From Thermoanaerobacterium aotearoense (GTDB taxonomy: Bacteria > Bacillota > Thermoanaerobacteria > Thermoanaerobacterales > Thermoanaerobacteraceae), in the NCBI RefSeq assembly GCF_009905255.1, contig NZ_CP047602.1:496001-560000 (forward strand): 64,000 nt of DNA, read 5' to 3'. Positions 8,922 through 16,028 of this stretch are shown here, piece by piece; the stretch's first letter is position 1; every line of letters starts with the position of its first letter. The notes beneath the pieces are model-generated. The model saw only the letters and a list, made by a program, of their open reading frames with translations, was not told where the DNA came from and ran no database searches. The translations under genes were made by a program, and so were the position numbers.

Positions 8922-8950
8922 GAGCCTTGGATGACCAAGGCTCCTTTTTA
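8922..8950 (+). terminator. Strong terminator after the APC permease
   Basis: 9-bp perfect stem GAGCCTTGG / ATGA / CCAAGGCTC and then CTTTTT. It directly abuts the end of the minus-strand peptide gene at 8951. Confidence 0.85.
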
Positions 8951-9061
8951 TTATGGGTGAATGGACATATATAGAGAAAATATGCCGTAAAATATCGCAT
9001 AGTTTACGACTACGATTAAAAAGACTATAATAAATGCTTTAATAAAACTCTTCTTCAACAT
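8951..9061 (-). CDS. Small single-helix membrane peptide A (36 aa), ECF-promoter controlled
   Basis: Reads MLKKSFIKAFIIVF..., ending SLYMSIHP, all on the minus strand: a basic N-terminus and then one long hydrophobic helix. ATG at 9061 has a good ribosome site (AGAGGGG, 5-base spacing). An ECF-type promoter motif (TGTAAC-17-GTCT) lies 60 bp upstream, between this gene and the anti-sigma gene, so the peptide appears to be its own transcription unit behind the sigma/anti-sigma operon. Two similar peptides occur at 15738 and 18868. No database family is recognised. A membrane effector or stress peptide under the local sigma factor is a guess from context. Confidence 0.6.
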   Translation of the reverse strand: MLKKSFIKAFIIVFLIVVVNYAIFYGIFSLYMSIHP

Positions 9062-9099
9062 TAAATCCCCTCTATGTTAGTTTTTTCTCCATATATATT

Positions 9100-9126
9100 A
9101 GACAAATAAGCATTAATTTTGTTACA
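9100..9126 (-). promoter_or_regulatory. ECF-type promoter D (for membrane peptide A)
   Basis: On the minus strand TGTAAC (9121-9126), 17 bp, GTCT (9100-9103), embedded in the longer shared pattern AACTGTAACAAA...TTTGTCTAATATA. The same pattern recurs at 12665, 16696 and 18777. The AAC/GTC signature is that of ECF sigma factors. Confidence 0.65.
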
Positions 9127-9137
9127 GTTAAAATAAA

Positions 9138-9890
9138 TTATTTTTTCAGTTTGATGCTATTGGCAGCTTTTATTAGCTCATTCTTATCGATTTTCGACAT
9201 CAAAGAGAATAAATTATTGTCTTTACGCCAGACGATGGTGTTTAATCCGTTTTTTTGAATCAAGATGCCCTCATAGCCGTTTATATCAATCTTTTGTGTT
9301 ACGGCATTTTCTGTGTCAACCATCATGTCAGTGTTTTCATTTGAGCTTTGGCTGAAAACTATGAAATCACCTTTATCATTTGTGTATTGAATGATTTTGG
9401 TTACCTCCTGTGACTCTATCTTGCTTATCTTGAACCCATGTGGCACGTATGAAAGATAATATTCATTTTCCCAGTTGGATGGGACAAGCGATGTGGAAGA
9501 AGATGCATTAGGCTCATAGCTTTCTTTTAATTTTATGTCTGTATAATCTTTTTTGATTTCAATTATGAGGTTAAAGACGCGAGCTCTAAAAGCAGAAACA
9601 GTCGTTATCGCCACAGTGAAGCCAATAAAAACCACAAAGAAGAATATCGCGACTTTTGGGAAGGTCCTTTTCGCCGATATAAAGAATTTTTTGACTGCTT
9701 CTTTTCTTTTATGATGTTTTAGCATTTTTCTGATTTTAATGCCTAATTCTTTAGGATAAGGTATTTCTTCACCATTGGCTTCTTCCAGATCATTAATTAT
9801 GTTGTTTACATGGCAAGCCCCTGCATATTCCAGCAATGCCTCAAATATTTTACTTTCAGATTTTAGCTTTTCATCGTAAAGGTCTTTCAT
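9138..9890 (-). CDS. Putative anti-sigma factor with DUF4367-like domain
   Basis: 250 aa. The N-terminal cytoplasmic part (1-75) contains a short helical segment and many charged residues, then one membrane helix (about 77-99, AIFFFVVFIGFTVAITTV), and an extracytoplasmic C-terminal domain (about 140-250) with the pattern of DUF4367 proteins (YVPHGFKI...IIQYTNDKGDFIVFSQ...INGYEGIL). It overlaps the ECF sigma gene by 4 bp, the classical arrangement of a membrane-bound anti-sigma factor. The expected job is to hold the sigma factor at the membrane until an envelope signal is sensed. No zinc ZAS motif (HxxxCxxC) is complete, although C46 and H47 are present in GACHVNN. Confidence 0.72.
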   Translation of the reverse strand: MKDLYDEKLKSESKIFEALLEYAGACHVNNIINDLEEANGEEIPYPKELGIKIRKMLKHHKRKEAVKKFFISAKRTFPKVAIFFFVVFIGFTVAITTVSAFRARVFNLIIEIKKDYTDIKLKESYEPNASSSTSLVPSNWENEYYLSYVPHGFKISKIESQEVTKIIQYTNDKGDFIVFSQSSNENTDMMVDTENAVTQKIDINGYEGILIQKNGLNTIVWRKDNNLFSLMSKIDKNELIKAANSIKLKK

Positions 9891-10444
9891 ATTTCCACAT
9901 CTCCTTTATACTGATATAAAGCATCTTTAAGGCTTTGCCGCGCACGATACAGTCTTACTCTTACATTGTCTTCTGTGATGTTTAAAAGATTTGCGATGTC
10001 TTTATTGGAGTATCCGTAGTAGTATTTTAGAGAAATAATGTCTGCGTACTCTGTTTTCAGTTCTTTTACTTTTTCAGATACTCTTCTAAAAATGTCACCG
10101 TTTATTATTTTCTCGTCAAACGGCTCTGAGTCATCATGGAAAAACTCGTCTGCATCTTCAATAAATAAATTTTTTTGCCGCTTTATTTTGTTGTACATAT
10201 TTATTGAGATGTTTCTAACTATAATAACAACTAATGCCCTTATTTTGTTACAGTCATAATCAGAAATTTTTTCGATGTAATTGATAATATTTATAAAAGC
10301 GGATTGGACAGCATCTTGTGACAATTGATAGTCATTTAAAATGTTGTATGCCACTTTAAACATATCCCTGCTGTATTTTACATACATGTCTTCGACTTTT
10401 TTTCTTTGACTTTCATCTGTAATTGTATCAAATAAGATAAACAA
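9887..10444 (-). CDS. ECF-type RNA polymerase sigma factor
   Basis: 185 aa from a TTG start at 10444. In-frame ATGs at 10489 and 10465 exist, but the only strong ribosome site (GGGAGG, 7 bases upstream) points to the TTG. Region 2 (DMYVKYSRDMFKVAYNIL...DAVQSAFINI) and region 4 (LKYYYGYSNKDIANLLNITEDNVRVRLYRARQSL) are clear; region 3 is absent, as in ECF sigmas. The next gene, overlapping by 4 bp, is its probable anti-sigma factor. Four ECF-type promoters in the following 10 kb make a local regulon plausible. No copy of the same promoter was found ahead of this operon, so autoregulation is not evident. Confidence 0.88.
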   Translation of the reverse strand: MFILFDTITDESQRKKVEDMYVKYSRDMFKVAYNILNDYQLSQDAVQSAFINIINYIEKISDYDCNKIRALVVIIVRNISINMYNKIKRQKNLFIEDADEFFHDDSEPFDEKIINGDIFRRVSEKVKELKTEYADIISLKYYYGYSNKDIANLLNITEDNVRVRLYRARQSLKDALYQYKGDVEI

Positions 10445-10777
10445 TTTCCTACCTCCCTTGCCCATGCTTATTCTCAAAAATTTAAGCATGTCAAATAGAT
10501 TATATCATAAAACTTTTTATGTGAGATATTTAACAAAAATTTTGTGAGAAAAATATGTTTTTGAAATACGGATAAACAGAAGTGTTATTTTATGATAATT
10601 ATTCGTTTTATAATTATTTATTGAAGATATAAATATTCAAACTGTAAGCTCGAATTTAGGGAGAAAAACATGCCTACAATTAACGTAAATACAAATGTCT
10701 ATTTTTACTATGAATACAATTCGTAGAAAATTTAAGCAAACATTTTAGAATAAACAAGGTTACATACAGTATTGTCA
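10445..10777. other. AT-rich intergenic region between divergent sigma operon and Rpn copy 1
   Basis: About 330 bp without a supported gene. It holds the sigma-factor leader on the minus strand, including the 7-bp inverted repeat ATGCTTA...TAAGCAT (10465-10490 area) and a TATAAT on the minus strand near 10501, and otherwise AT-rich sequence. From 10778 on it becomes homologous to sequence ahead of the second Rpn copy. Confidence 0.5.
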
Positions 10778-10838
10778 CAAAATTTTGATATAAAAATGTT
10801 AGTAATAATCTGTATTTTTAATATTCGTATGATATAAT
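10778..10838 (+). promoter_or_regulatory. Rpn copy 1 upstream region with extended -10 promoter and relic of 211-aa gene
   Basis: Bases 10778-10801 match the last codons of the 211-aa gene family (Q-N-F-D-I-K-M-L). They are followed by a segment shared with the second Rpn copy that ends in TATGATATAAT (10828-10838), an extended -10 promoter. No convincing -35 is present. Confidence 0.5.
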
Positions 10839-10872
10839 AAAGGTAAGATGAAGAGAGATGGAAGGAAGAAGT

Positions 10873-11688
10873 ATGAGCCAAAAATACGATATAACTATGA
10901 AAAATATTTTTTCTGATATGGCTGATGACATAATGAGATATTTTCTCGGACTCCAATACACAAAGGTTGATGAACTAAATATAGAATTTACAAGAGTAGA
11001 ACGCAGAGACAGCGATATGATATTCAAATGCACTACTGACAAAGGAAATGTGGCTGTGCACATAGAATTTCAATCGGAAAATGATGAAAAGATGCCTTAC
11101 AGGATGCTGAGATATTCCCTGGAGATAATGGAAAAGCATGATCTCTTGCCATATCAGATAGTAATTTATATAGGCAAAGATAATGCAAACATGAAAAGTA
11201 GCTTAAATTACGACTTTGGAGAACAGAACATATTAGACTATAAATACAGAACTATAAATGTTGGCGACATAAAATATACTGATGTTTTAAAGACAGATTA
11301 TTATGACTTGTATTCGCTTCTTCCATTGATGGATCAAAATAGAAGGAAAGAAGAAGGAGAAAAATATCTGGAAAGATGTGTTGAGGCTATAAAAGATATT
11401 CCATTAGACATAAACAAAAAGAAAGACATAGCGTTTAAGGCAGAGATATTATCGGGTATAGTCTTTAAAAAAGAAGTTATTGAAAGAGTTTTTTCGGAGG
11501 TGATGAAGATGTTTAGGATTGAAGAATCTGAGACGTACAAAATGATAATAGAAAAAGGTATTGAAAAAGGCGAAAAAGAAAAAAGTATAAAAATAGCTAA
11601 AAAGTTGTTAAAAGAAGGTATGGATATTGACAGAATAGCAGAAATTACAGAGTTGACAAAAGAAGAGATAAAAAAATTGATGAATTAG
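10873..11688 (+). CDS. Rpn-family recombination-promoting nuclease (PD-(D/E)XK), copy 1
   Basis: 271 aa from ATG 10873, chosen because GGAAGG lies 7 bases upstream; an ATG at 10858 lacks a ribosome site. This is the Rpn / 'PD-(D/E)XK nuclease family transposase' type. The core shows D48 (SDMIF), then E65-x-Q67 (HIEFQ), and the C-terminus has the family's EKGIEKG...AKKLLKEGMDIDRIAEIT tail with an HTH-like segment. Characterised E. coli Rpn proteins are DNA endonucleases that stimulate RecA-independent recombination. It is about 96% identical to copy 2 at 13830, with flanks also duplicated. No terminal inverted repeats or target duplications were seen, so it is not an insertion sequence by itself. 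Confidence 0.85.
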   Translation: MSQKYDITMKNIFSDMADDIMRYFLGLQYTKVDELNIEFTRVERRDSDMIFKCTTDKGNVAVHIEFQSENDEKMPYRMLRYSLEIMEKHDLLPYQIVIYIGKDNANMKSSLNYDFGEQNILDYKYRTINVGDIKYTDVLKTDYYDLYSLLPLMDQNRRKEEGEKYLERCVEAIKDIPLDINKKKDIAFKAEILSGIVFKKEVIERVFSEVMKMFRIEESETYKMIIEKGIEKGEKEKSIKIAKKLLKEGMDIDRIAEITELTKEEIKKLMN

Positions 11689-11694
11689 GATCAT

Positions 11695-11719
11695 AAACAG
11701 GCTAAATGCCTGTTTTTTT
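11695..11719 (+). terminator. Terminator of Rpn copy 1
   Basis: AAACAGGC / TAAAT / GCCTGTTT with a long T run. The same hairpin follows copy 2. Confidence 0.8.
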
Positions 11720-11732
11720 ATATGGTTTATTT

Positions 11733-11879
11733 ATGACCGAAAAACGGTCGCAATTTCGACAATAAATTACACATATTGACAAAGTATGGTAGAAAAATTG
11801 ACCTAATTTAGCACCTTCCCAGATGAGGATAATTGGTTTATAATAACATTAACAGAAATTGGCGCCATTTCCTGCAGAT
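11733..11879 (+). repeat. 147-bp repeat R, copy 1
   Basis: One of three copies of exactly 147 bp (others 14686-14832 and 17584-17730), running from ATGACCG to CCTGCAGAT. It starts with the palindrome GACCGAAAAACGGTC and contains TTTCGACAAT, TTGACCTAATTTAGCAC, a TATAAT at 11839-11844 and TTGGCGCCATTTCC. In copies 2 and 3 a leader hairpin and a signal-peptide gene follow; here the unit is broken right after CCTGCAGAT and joined to a gene relic. It probably works as a promoter/operator cassette (TTCCCA-17-TATAAT) for the secreted-protein genes, which is an inference. Confidence 0.7.
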
Positions 11880-11896
11880 TTTTATGCTAATATCGT

Positions 11897-11980
11897 ACCA
11901 CATTATTATGATGAAAAATTGGATTACACAACAAGCTGAGTATAATTATCGTAGGGGTGATAGGATAACTGAAGAATATG
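11897..11980 (+). pseudogene. Frameshifted relic of a gene end (copy of 15900-16028)
   Basis: Matches the coding relic at 15935-16028 (PHYYDENWITQQ...EEYGWR, stop) but has one extra A at the GAAAAATTGG run, which breaks the frame. It is therefore non-coding here. It marks the left edge of an approximately 800-bp direct repeat with 15935-16732. Confidence 0.6.
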
Positions 11981-12613
11981 GCTGGAGGTGATTTTATAAA
12001 AAATAAGCACATAATAATTTTATGTTTAATAGCAGTAGTTGTATTGAGCCTTTTTATATATTATGATTACTACAGCTATAATAAAAGCCATTTTCAAATT
12101 TATCTATATCAAACAAACGGTGCACCTAATTTGAATTATACGACGAAAAGCAAACATTTTAAAATCAATACAACGATTGAGATTGGGAAAAATAATAATA
12201 CAAAGACGAATGGTTTGGATTCTGCTGAAGACATCCAAAAAACACAAGATTCAAATGAATTCACTTCACTGAATTATACTATAAGAGTTGAGAACATTAG
12301 TAAGGAAAAATTAAATAACATTGAAATTGTTGCATTTCTTGATAAAGGGCTTGAGCCTTATGTAGTATCTGGACTTGTGTATTTTGGAACACCAATTCAA
12401 CAGAGAATAGATTTAAATGTACCAAATGCAAAGAAAAAAGATAATTGTATTGATGTTAGCAGATCTACATGGCTACCCAATCTTTCTCAAATAGATGCAG
12501 ATGAAAGGCAGAAAATATTAGATTCAATCAAAAAGCCTATAAAATTGATAATAAAATGGGACGGCGGGGAAGAAGACTTAATGCTGCAAAATTTTGATAT
12601 AAAAATATATTGA
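11978..12613 (+). CDS. Membrane-anchored exported protein of unknown function, copy A (211 aa)
   Basis: Not recognised. One N-terminal helix (about residues 11-28, IIILCLIAVVVLSLFIYY) anchors an extracytoplasmic domain rich in beta-type sequence (LNYTIRVENISKEKLNNIEIVAFLD), which reads like an immunoglobulin-like fold by eye. Copy B at 16015 differs in one residue (the penultimate one), so the duplication is very recent or homogenised. The start is uncertain: GGAGG at 11984-11988 lies inside the frame six bases after ATG 11978, so translation might begin further in at a rare codon. A terminator and then an ECF-type promoter for an HTH gene follow. Confidence 0.6.
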   Translation: MAGGDFIKNKHIIILCLIAVVVLSLFIYYDYYSYNKSHFQIYLYQTNGAPNLNYTTKSKHFKINTTIEIGKNNNTKTNGLDSAEDIQKTQDSNEFTSLNYTIRVENISKEKLNNIEIVAFLDKGLEPYVVSGLVYFGTPIQQRIDLNVPNAKKKDNCIDVSRSTWLPNLSQIDADERQKILDSIKKPIKLIIKWDGGEEDLMLQNFDIKIY

Positions 12614-12638
12614 TGGCTCTCAATTGGGCTATTTTTTT
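12614..12638 (+). terminator. Terminator after 211-aa copy A
   Basis: TGGCTC / TCAATT / GGGCTA followed by seven T. It is a weaker variant of the TGGCCC...GGGCTATTTTTT terminators at 16651 and 18730. Confidence 0.65.
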
Positions 12639-12664
12639 ATACCTAAAAATTTTTTTAAATAAAC

Positions 12665-12691
12665 TGTAACAAATTCCTTAGAAATTTGTCT
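12665..12691 (+). promoter_or_regulatory. ECF-type promoter A (for short HTH regulator)
   Basis: TGTAAC (12665-12670), 17 bp, GTCT (12688-12691), within the shared AACTGTAACAAA...ATTTGTCTTATATTATA pattern. The promoter is nearly identical to B at 16696. Confidence 0.65.
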
Positions 12692-12796
12692 TATATTATA
12701 TGGAACAAAAATTGATGAGTATATATATTCGCTGGCTGTAGAATGTAAAAATTTTAGAGATAATAATTCATAAACATTGCAAAAGGAGTGAAAAAG

Positions 12797-13027
12797 ATGT
12801 TTTTAATGGAAACAAAACTTGATTATTTGGATATATTAATTTTAGCATCATTGGTTCGCAATGGAAGCAGAAAAGTGCTAGCAAATGATGTAGGCATATC
12901 AGAGAGGACGTTAAGAAGGCACATAAAAAAACTTTACACTTTGTTAAATGTTCAAAATGATATTAAGTTGGCATTAGCTGCTGTAAATGCTGGAATTGTC
13001 GATTCTTATGGCAATATATTAAAATAA
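12797..13027 (+). CDS. Short LuxR-like HTH protein (76 aa), truncated paralog of the 266-aa regulator
   Basis: ATG 12797 is preferred because AAAAGGAG ends 8 bases upstream; a GTG at 12788 overlaps that site. The product is almost only a DNA-binding domain: LDYLDILILASLVRNGSRKV, ANDVGISERTLRRHIKKLY, then a NarL/LuxR-like tail (IKLALAAVNAGIVD). It aligns over its whole length with residues 199-266 of the GAF-HTH regulator at 16774, including GISERTLRRHI. It lacks the sensor domain, so it may act constitutively or compete for the same operators. It is driven by ECF promoter A. The function is inferred from the fold. Confidence 0.68.
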   Translation: MFLMETKLDYLDILILASLVRNGSRKVLANDVGISERTLRRHIKKLYTLLNVQNDIKLALAAVNAGIVDSYGNILK

Positions 13028-13084
13028 TTATAACTGCAAGATAAAGTACAAAATAATTTTTAGATTATAGAAGGAGATGTTTTA

Positions 13085-13636
13085 ATGCCAATAAAAATTA
13101 AAAAGAAAACAATTATTTTCACAATTGTTGGAATCGTGATTGTATTACTGGGTTTGTATTTTATTTTTGCCCACAATGAAAATACCGCTAATTATACAAG
13201 TATATCAACAAATATGAAACAATTACAACAAGATGAAGAAAAATTTTTTCTTAACAATGTGCAAGTAAGCAATTTATCAATACAAAGGTGTCAAATGGAG
13301 GTTTCCGATAAAGTAGAACAGGGATTAAATTTTATTGTGACATACACACTACCTGGAATAAATAATGCTATAAAAAATCATAAAATTGGATTTCAAATAA
13401 TATATCCTAAGAAATATGCAGATTTAATAGGGAGTAATATGACGACCATAGCTTATGTATATCCCAACAATAACAATAATCAGACAATGTCTTCTGCTTT
13501 TAGCATATATATGCCAGGCATTTATGACGATGAATTAGACAAATTGATAAAAGAACAGAATGATTTCACAATATACATTTACATCGATCAATTAAAGAAA
13601 AAAGAAATTACAGTCCATAACGATATTACAAACTAA
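13085..13636 (+). CDS. Membrane-anchored exported protein of unknown function (183 aa)
   Basis: Not recognised. Basic start (MPIKIKKK), one membrane helix (about residues 9-28, IIFTIVGIVIVLLGLYFIF), then an exported domain of about 155 residues with one cysteine (C71), Asn-rich stretches and beta-type pattern. The layout mimics the 211-aa protein (anchor plus exported domain) without obvious sequence identity. AGAAGGAG precedes ATG 13085. It is placed 57 bp after the short HTH gene and could be co-transcribed from ECF promoter A. Confidence 0.6.
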   Translation: MPIKIKKKTIIFTIVGIVIVLLGLYFIFAHNENTANYTSISTNMKQLQQDEEKFFLNNVQVSNLSIQRCQMEVSDKVEQGLNFIVTYTLPGINNAIKNHKIGFQIIYPKKYADLIGSNMTTIAYVYPNNNNNQTMSSAFSIYMPGIYDDELDKLIKEQNDFTIYIYIDQLKKKEITVHNDITN

Positions 13637-13648
13637 ATCAATTTATAT

Positions 13649-13765
13649 GAAAGGCAGAAAATATTAGATTCAATCAAAAAGCTTATAAAATTGATAATAA
13701 AATGGGACGGCGGGGAAGAAGACTTAATGTTACAAAATTTTGATATTAAAATGTTAGAGAAATAA
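13649..13765 (+). pseudogene. 3'-end fragment of the 211-aa gene
   Basis: Codes in frame for ERQKILDSIKK...KWDGGEEDLML...NFDIKMLEK and then a stop, matching the last 36 or so codons of the 211-aa genes at 11978 and 16015 almost exactly. It has no start or ribosome site. It marks a recombination junction directly ahead of the second Rpn copy. Confidence 0.75.
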
Positions 13766-13784
13766 TCTGTATTTTTAATATTCG

Positions 13785-13795
13785 TATGATATAAT
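13785..13795 (+). promoter_or_regulatory. Extended -10 promoter of Rpn copy 2
   Basis: TATGATATAAT, identical in sequence and setting to 10828-10838 ahead of copy 1. Confidence 0.45.
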
Positions 13796-13829
13796 AAAGG
13801 TAAGATGAAGAGAAATGGAAGGAAGAAGT

Positions 13830-14645
13830 ATGAGCCAGAAATACGATATAACTATGAAAAATATTTTTTCTGATATGGCTGATGACATAATGAGCTATTT
13901 TCTCGGTCTCCAATACACAAAGATTGATGAACTAAATATAGAATTTGCAAGAGTAGAACGCAGAGACAGCGATATGATATTCAAATGTACTACTGACAGA
14001 GGAAATGTGGCTGTGCACATAGAATTTCAATCGGAAAATGATGAAAAGATGCCTTACAGGATGCTAAGATATTCCCTGGAGATAATGGAAAAGCATGATC
14101 TCTTGCCATATCAGATAGTAATTTATATAGGCAAAGATAATGCAAACATGAAAAGTAGCTTAAATTACGACTTTGGAGAACAGAACATATTAGACTATAA
14201 ATACAGAACAATAAATGTTGGTGACATAAAATATACTGATGTTTTAAAGACAGACTATTATGACTTGTATTCCCTTCTTCCGCTGATGGACAAAAATAGA
14301 AGGAAAGAAGAAGGAGAAAAATATCTGGAAAGATGTGTTGAGGCTATAAAAGATATTTCATTAGACATAAACAAAAAGAAAGACATAGCGTTTAAGGCAG
14401 AGATATTATCGGGCATAGTCTTTAAAAAAGAAGTTATTGAGAGAGTTTTTTCGGAGGTGATGAAGATGTTTAGGATTGAAGAATCTGAGACGTACAAAAT
14501 GATAATAGAAAAGGGTATTGAAAAAGGAGCAAAAGAAGAAAAAATTTCAATAGCAAAAAAGTTGTTAAAAGAAGGTATGGATATTGACAGAATAGCAGAA
14601 ATCACAGAGTTGCCAAAAGATGAGATAAAAAAATTGATGAATTAA
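13830..14645 (+). CDS. Rpn-family recombination-promoting nuclease, copy 2
   Basis: 271 aa from ATG 13830, with the same ribosome site as copy 1. It retains D48, E65-x-Q67 and the C-terminal EKGIEKG...AKKLLKEGMDIDRIAEIT tail, so both copies look active. The few differences from copy 1 include R22S (MSYFLG), K31I and a changed EKGAKEEKIS segment near the end. The duplicated block runs from about 13732 to 14832 and corresponds to 10779-11879, about 1.1 kb. Such nucleases stimulate recombination, and the surrounding mosaic of partial duplications would be consistent with that activity (inference). Confidence 0.85.
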   Translation: MSQKYDITMKNIFSDMADDIMSYFLGLQYTKIDELNIEFARVERRDSDMIFKCTTDRGNVAVHIEFQSENDEKMPYRMLRYSLEIMEKHDLLPYQIVIYIGKDNANMKSSLNYDFGEQNILDYKYRTINVGDIKYTDVLKTDYYDLYSLLPLMDKNRRKEEGEKYLERCVEAIKDISLDINKKKDIAFKAEILSGIVFKKEVIERVFSEVMKMFRIEESETYKMIIEKGIEKGAKEEKISIAKKLLKEGMDIDRIAEITELPKDEIKKLMN

Positions 14646-14653
14646 GATAATAA

Positions 14654-14676
14654 GCAGGCTAAATGCCTGTTTTTTT
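14654..14676 (+). terminator. Terminator of Rpn copy 2
   Basis: GCAGGC / TAAAT / GCCTGT followed by seven T, equivalent to 11695-11719. Confidence 0.78.
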
Positions 14677-14685
14677 GGTTTATTG

Positions 14686-14832
14686 ATGACCGAAAAACAG
14701 TCGAAGTTTCGACAATATATTATACATATTGACAAAGTATGACAGAAAAATTGACCTAATTTAGCACCTTCCCAAGAAAGAATAATTGGTTTATAATAAC
14801 ATTAACAGAAATTGGCGCCATTTCCTGCAGAT
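14686..14832 (+). repeat. 147-bp repeat R, copy 2
   Basis: Same length and content as copies at 11733 and 17584. In this copy the initial palindrome carries one change (CAGTC instead of CGGTC). TTCCCA (14769-14774), 17 bp, TATAAT (14792-14797) is the best promoter candidate and would produce a leader beginning just before the hairpin at 14840. Confidence 0.72.
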
Positions 14833-14839
14833 AAAATCA

Positions 14840-14879
14840 TAGTCAATATGCTTTTTGGTACCGAGAAGCATATCGACTA
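14840..14879 (+). promoter_or_regulatory. Conserved leader hairpin ahead of secreted-protein gene, copy 1
   Basis: 14-nt arms TAGTCAATATGCTT and AAGCATATCGACTA enclose the loop TTTGGTACCGAG. Thirteen of 14 positions pair. The same structure with changed arms and an identical loop occurs at 17737. It ends 4-5 bases before the AAAAAGGAG ribosome site, so it may regulate translation or RNA stability. Confidence 0.6.
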
Positions 14880-14898
14880 CAAAAAGGAGATGTAAAGT

Positions 14899-15600
14899 AT
14901 GCTAAAAAAACTGGTTTCACTGCTTCTAATTGTTGTGCTTCTTTCAATTTCAAGTTTTAGCTTTGCTTTTGCTGACGATATAGCTAAAGGCAAAATTACA
15001 AACATTAGTAGTTATATGACTTGGATAAAAGAAAATACAAATGAAGAAGAAGCATCTAAATTTGTTGAGCAAATCAAAACACTTCCACTAGACAAACAAG
15101 AAAAGTTTATTTCATATCTGAATAATTCAGATCTAATGACTAAAGCATTAACAGAAAAATTAGAACCCGGGGAAACGAAGTATTTGGAAAATGGAGATAT
15201 ATCTATAAAATTAAATGAAACTAATCAAAGCATTAATTTTAATCCTATGATTAAATCTAGCTCAGCAATTCAATATAGAAGAGCAACTTTTACAAAAGAT
15301 ATTGAAATATTCGGTATTGCTATACTTGAAAATGTTGTTTGGGTAGATTATTCCCACGATGGAAATAGTATTCTTGGAATTCAAGGATGTGATGCGGTCA
15401 CGACTCGCAATTTTATTCCAGTATGGAGTCTTTCGTGGAGCGGCTTGCACAGTTGGGGAGTAGGTGGAACTAGAGCTTATGCGAGTGCCGATATAACATT
15501 TAGTGTCTTGTATCAAGGCTCAATTACATTAGGTGCAGGTGAAATAGGAGTATGGGGCGATATAAATAATTTATCAGGTGGCTGGATAAAAAAATTATAG
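14899..15600 (+). CDS. Secreted protein of unknown function (233 aa)
   Basis: Not recognised. A standard signal peptide (MLKKLVSLLLIVV..., cleavage expected after FAFA, residues 22-25) is followed by a charged helical region (about 27-95) and a C-terminal glycine/tryptophan-rich beta region (about 125-233, with VWSLSWSGLHSWGVGG and GAGEIGVWGDINNLSGGW). It has one cysteine (C164). The signal sequence and leader are shared nearly base for base with the broken gene at 17797, so this is one of a family of cassette-borne secreted proteins. The role could be a surface protein or an antagonistic peptide; the sequence does not decide. Confidence 0.62.
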   Translation: MLKKLVSLLLIVVLLSISSFSFAFADDIAKGKITNISSYMTWIKENTNEEEASKFVEQIKTLPLDKQEKFISYLNNSDLMTKALTEKLEPGETKYLENGDISIKLNETNQSINFNPMIKSSSAIQYRRATFTKDIEIFGIAILENVVWVDYSHDGNSILGIQGCDAVTTRNFIPVWSLSWSGLHSWGVGGTRAYASADITFSVLYQGSITLGAGEIGVWGDINNLSGGWIKKL

Positions 15601-15620
15601 ACTTTAATATTGATTTTTAT

Positions 15621-15679
15621 AATATTAGTAAAATCTAATCAATCAATATTTTATTGATGGTTACGATTTTACTAATATT
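15621..15679. repeat. Long inverted repeat (15-bp perfect arms)
   Basis: AATATTAGTAAAATC (15621-15635) is perfectly complementary to GATTTTACTAATATT (15665-15679). A second, inner pair ATCAATA/TATTGAT lies in the loop. It sits between the secreted-protein gene and peptide B. There is no clear T run, so it could be an operator, an mRNA-stabilising hairpin, or a relic of a small mobile element. Confidence 0.65.
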
Positions 15680-15737
15680 TGCATTATGAGCATGTTTGCA
15701 AAATATGATATTATAAAGTGAAAGGAGATGATGTTAA

Positions 15738-15869
15738 GTGGGAAAATATAAGAAATTCATTTTACATGTACTTTTGGCATTGGCCATAATTTTACTTGCA
15801 ATTATAGTTATATTTACCATAATAACAATATTTGATATGATAATTATGAAAATATATATAGGTCAATGA
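15738..15869 (+). CDS. Small membrane peptide B (43 aa)
   Basis: GTG 15738 follows an AAAGGAG ribosome site by 10 bases. The peptide begins MGKYKKFILHVLLALAIILL and then runs as one long or two short hydrophobic helices to KIYIGQ. The start resembles peptide C at 18868 (MKKYKEFILNAF), and both share the basic start plus single helix plan of peptide A. No ECF-type promoter was found ahead of it; the inverted repeat at 15621-15679 is upstream. Function unknown. Confidence 0.55.
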   Translation: MGKYKKFILHVLLALAIILLAIIVIFTIITIFDMIIMKIYIGQ

Positions 15870-15899
15870 AAATGATAAAGACAAAATAAGTCGTATATT

Positions 15900-16028
15900 G
15901 TGAAATACATATTCATCGATCACATTGATGCTGCACCACATTATTATGATGAAAATTGGATTACACAACAAGCCGAGTATAATTATCGTAGGGGTGATAG
16001 GATAACTGAAGAATATGGCTGGAGGTGA
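15900..16028 (+). pseudogene. Gene-end relic overlapping the 211-aa copy B start
   Basis: An open frame ending YNYRRGDRITEEYGWR and a stop at 16026-16028. It reads like the natural C-terminus of a longer protein. A GTG at 15900 could begin a 42-aa peptide but has no ribosome site. The relic ends in GGAGGTGA, a sequence that could serve as the ribosome site of the overlapping 211-aa gene, so the two were probably once a translationally coupled pair. Confidence 0.5.

Noticed and set aside
10225-10255. CTGTAACAAAATAA on the minus strand within the sigma gene, like the ECF -35 box
   Set aside because: No GTCT box at 17-18 bp, and it is inside coding sequence (Y-D-C-N-K-I).
10778-14832. Rpn copies as complete insertion sequences
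   Set aside because: No terminal inverted repeats or target-site duplications at the edges of the repeated blocks; the edges are gene fragments.
15728-15751. ATG ATG start at 15728 for a peptide MMLSGKI
   Set aside because: Stops after seven codons; the GTG at 15738 gives a membrane peptide like peptide C and a better spacing.
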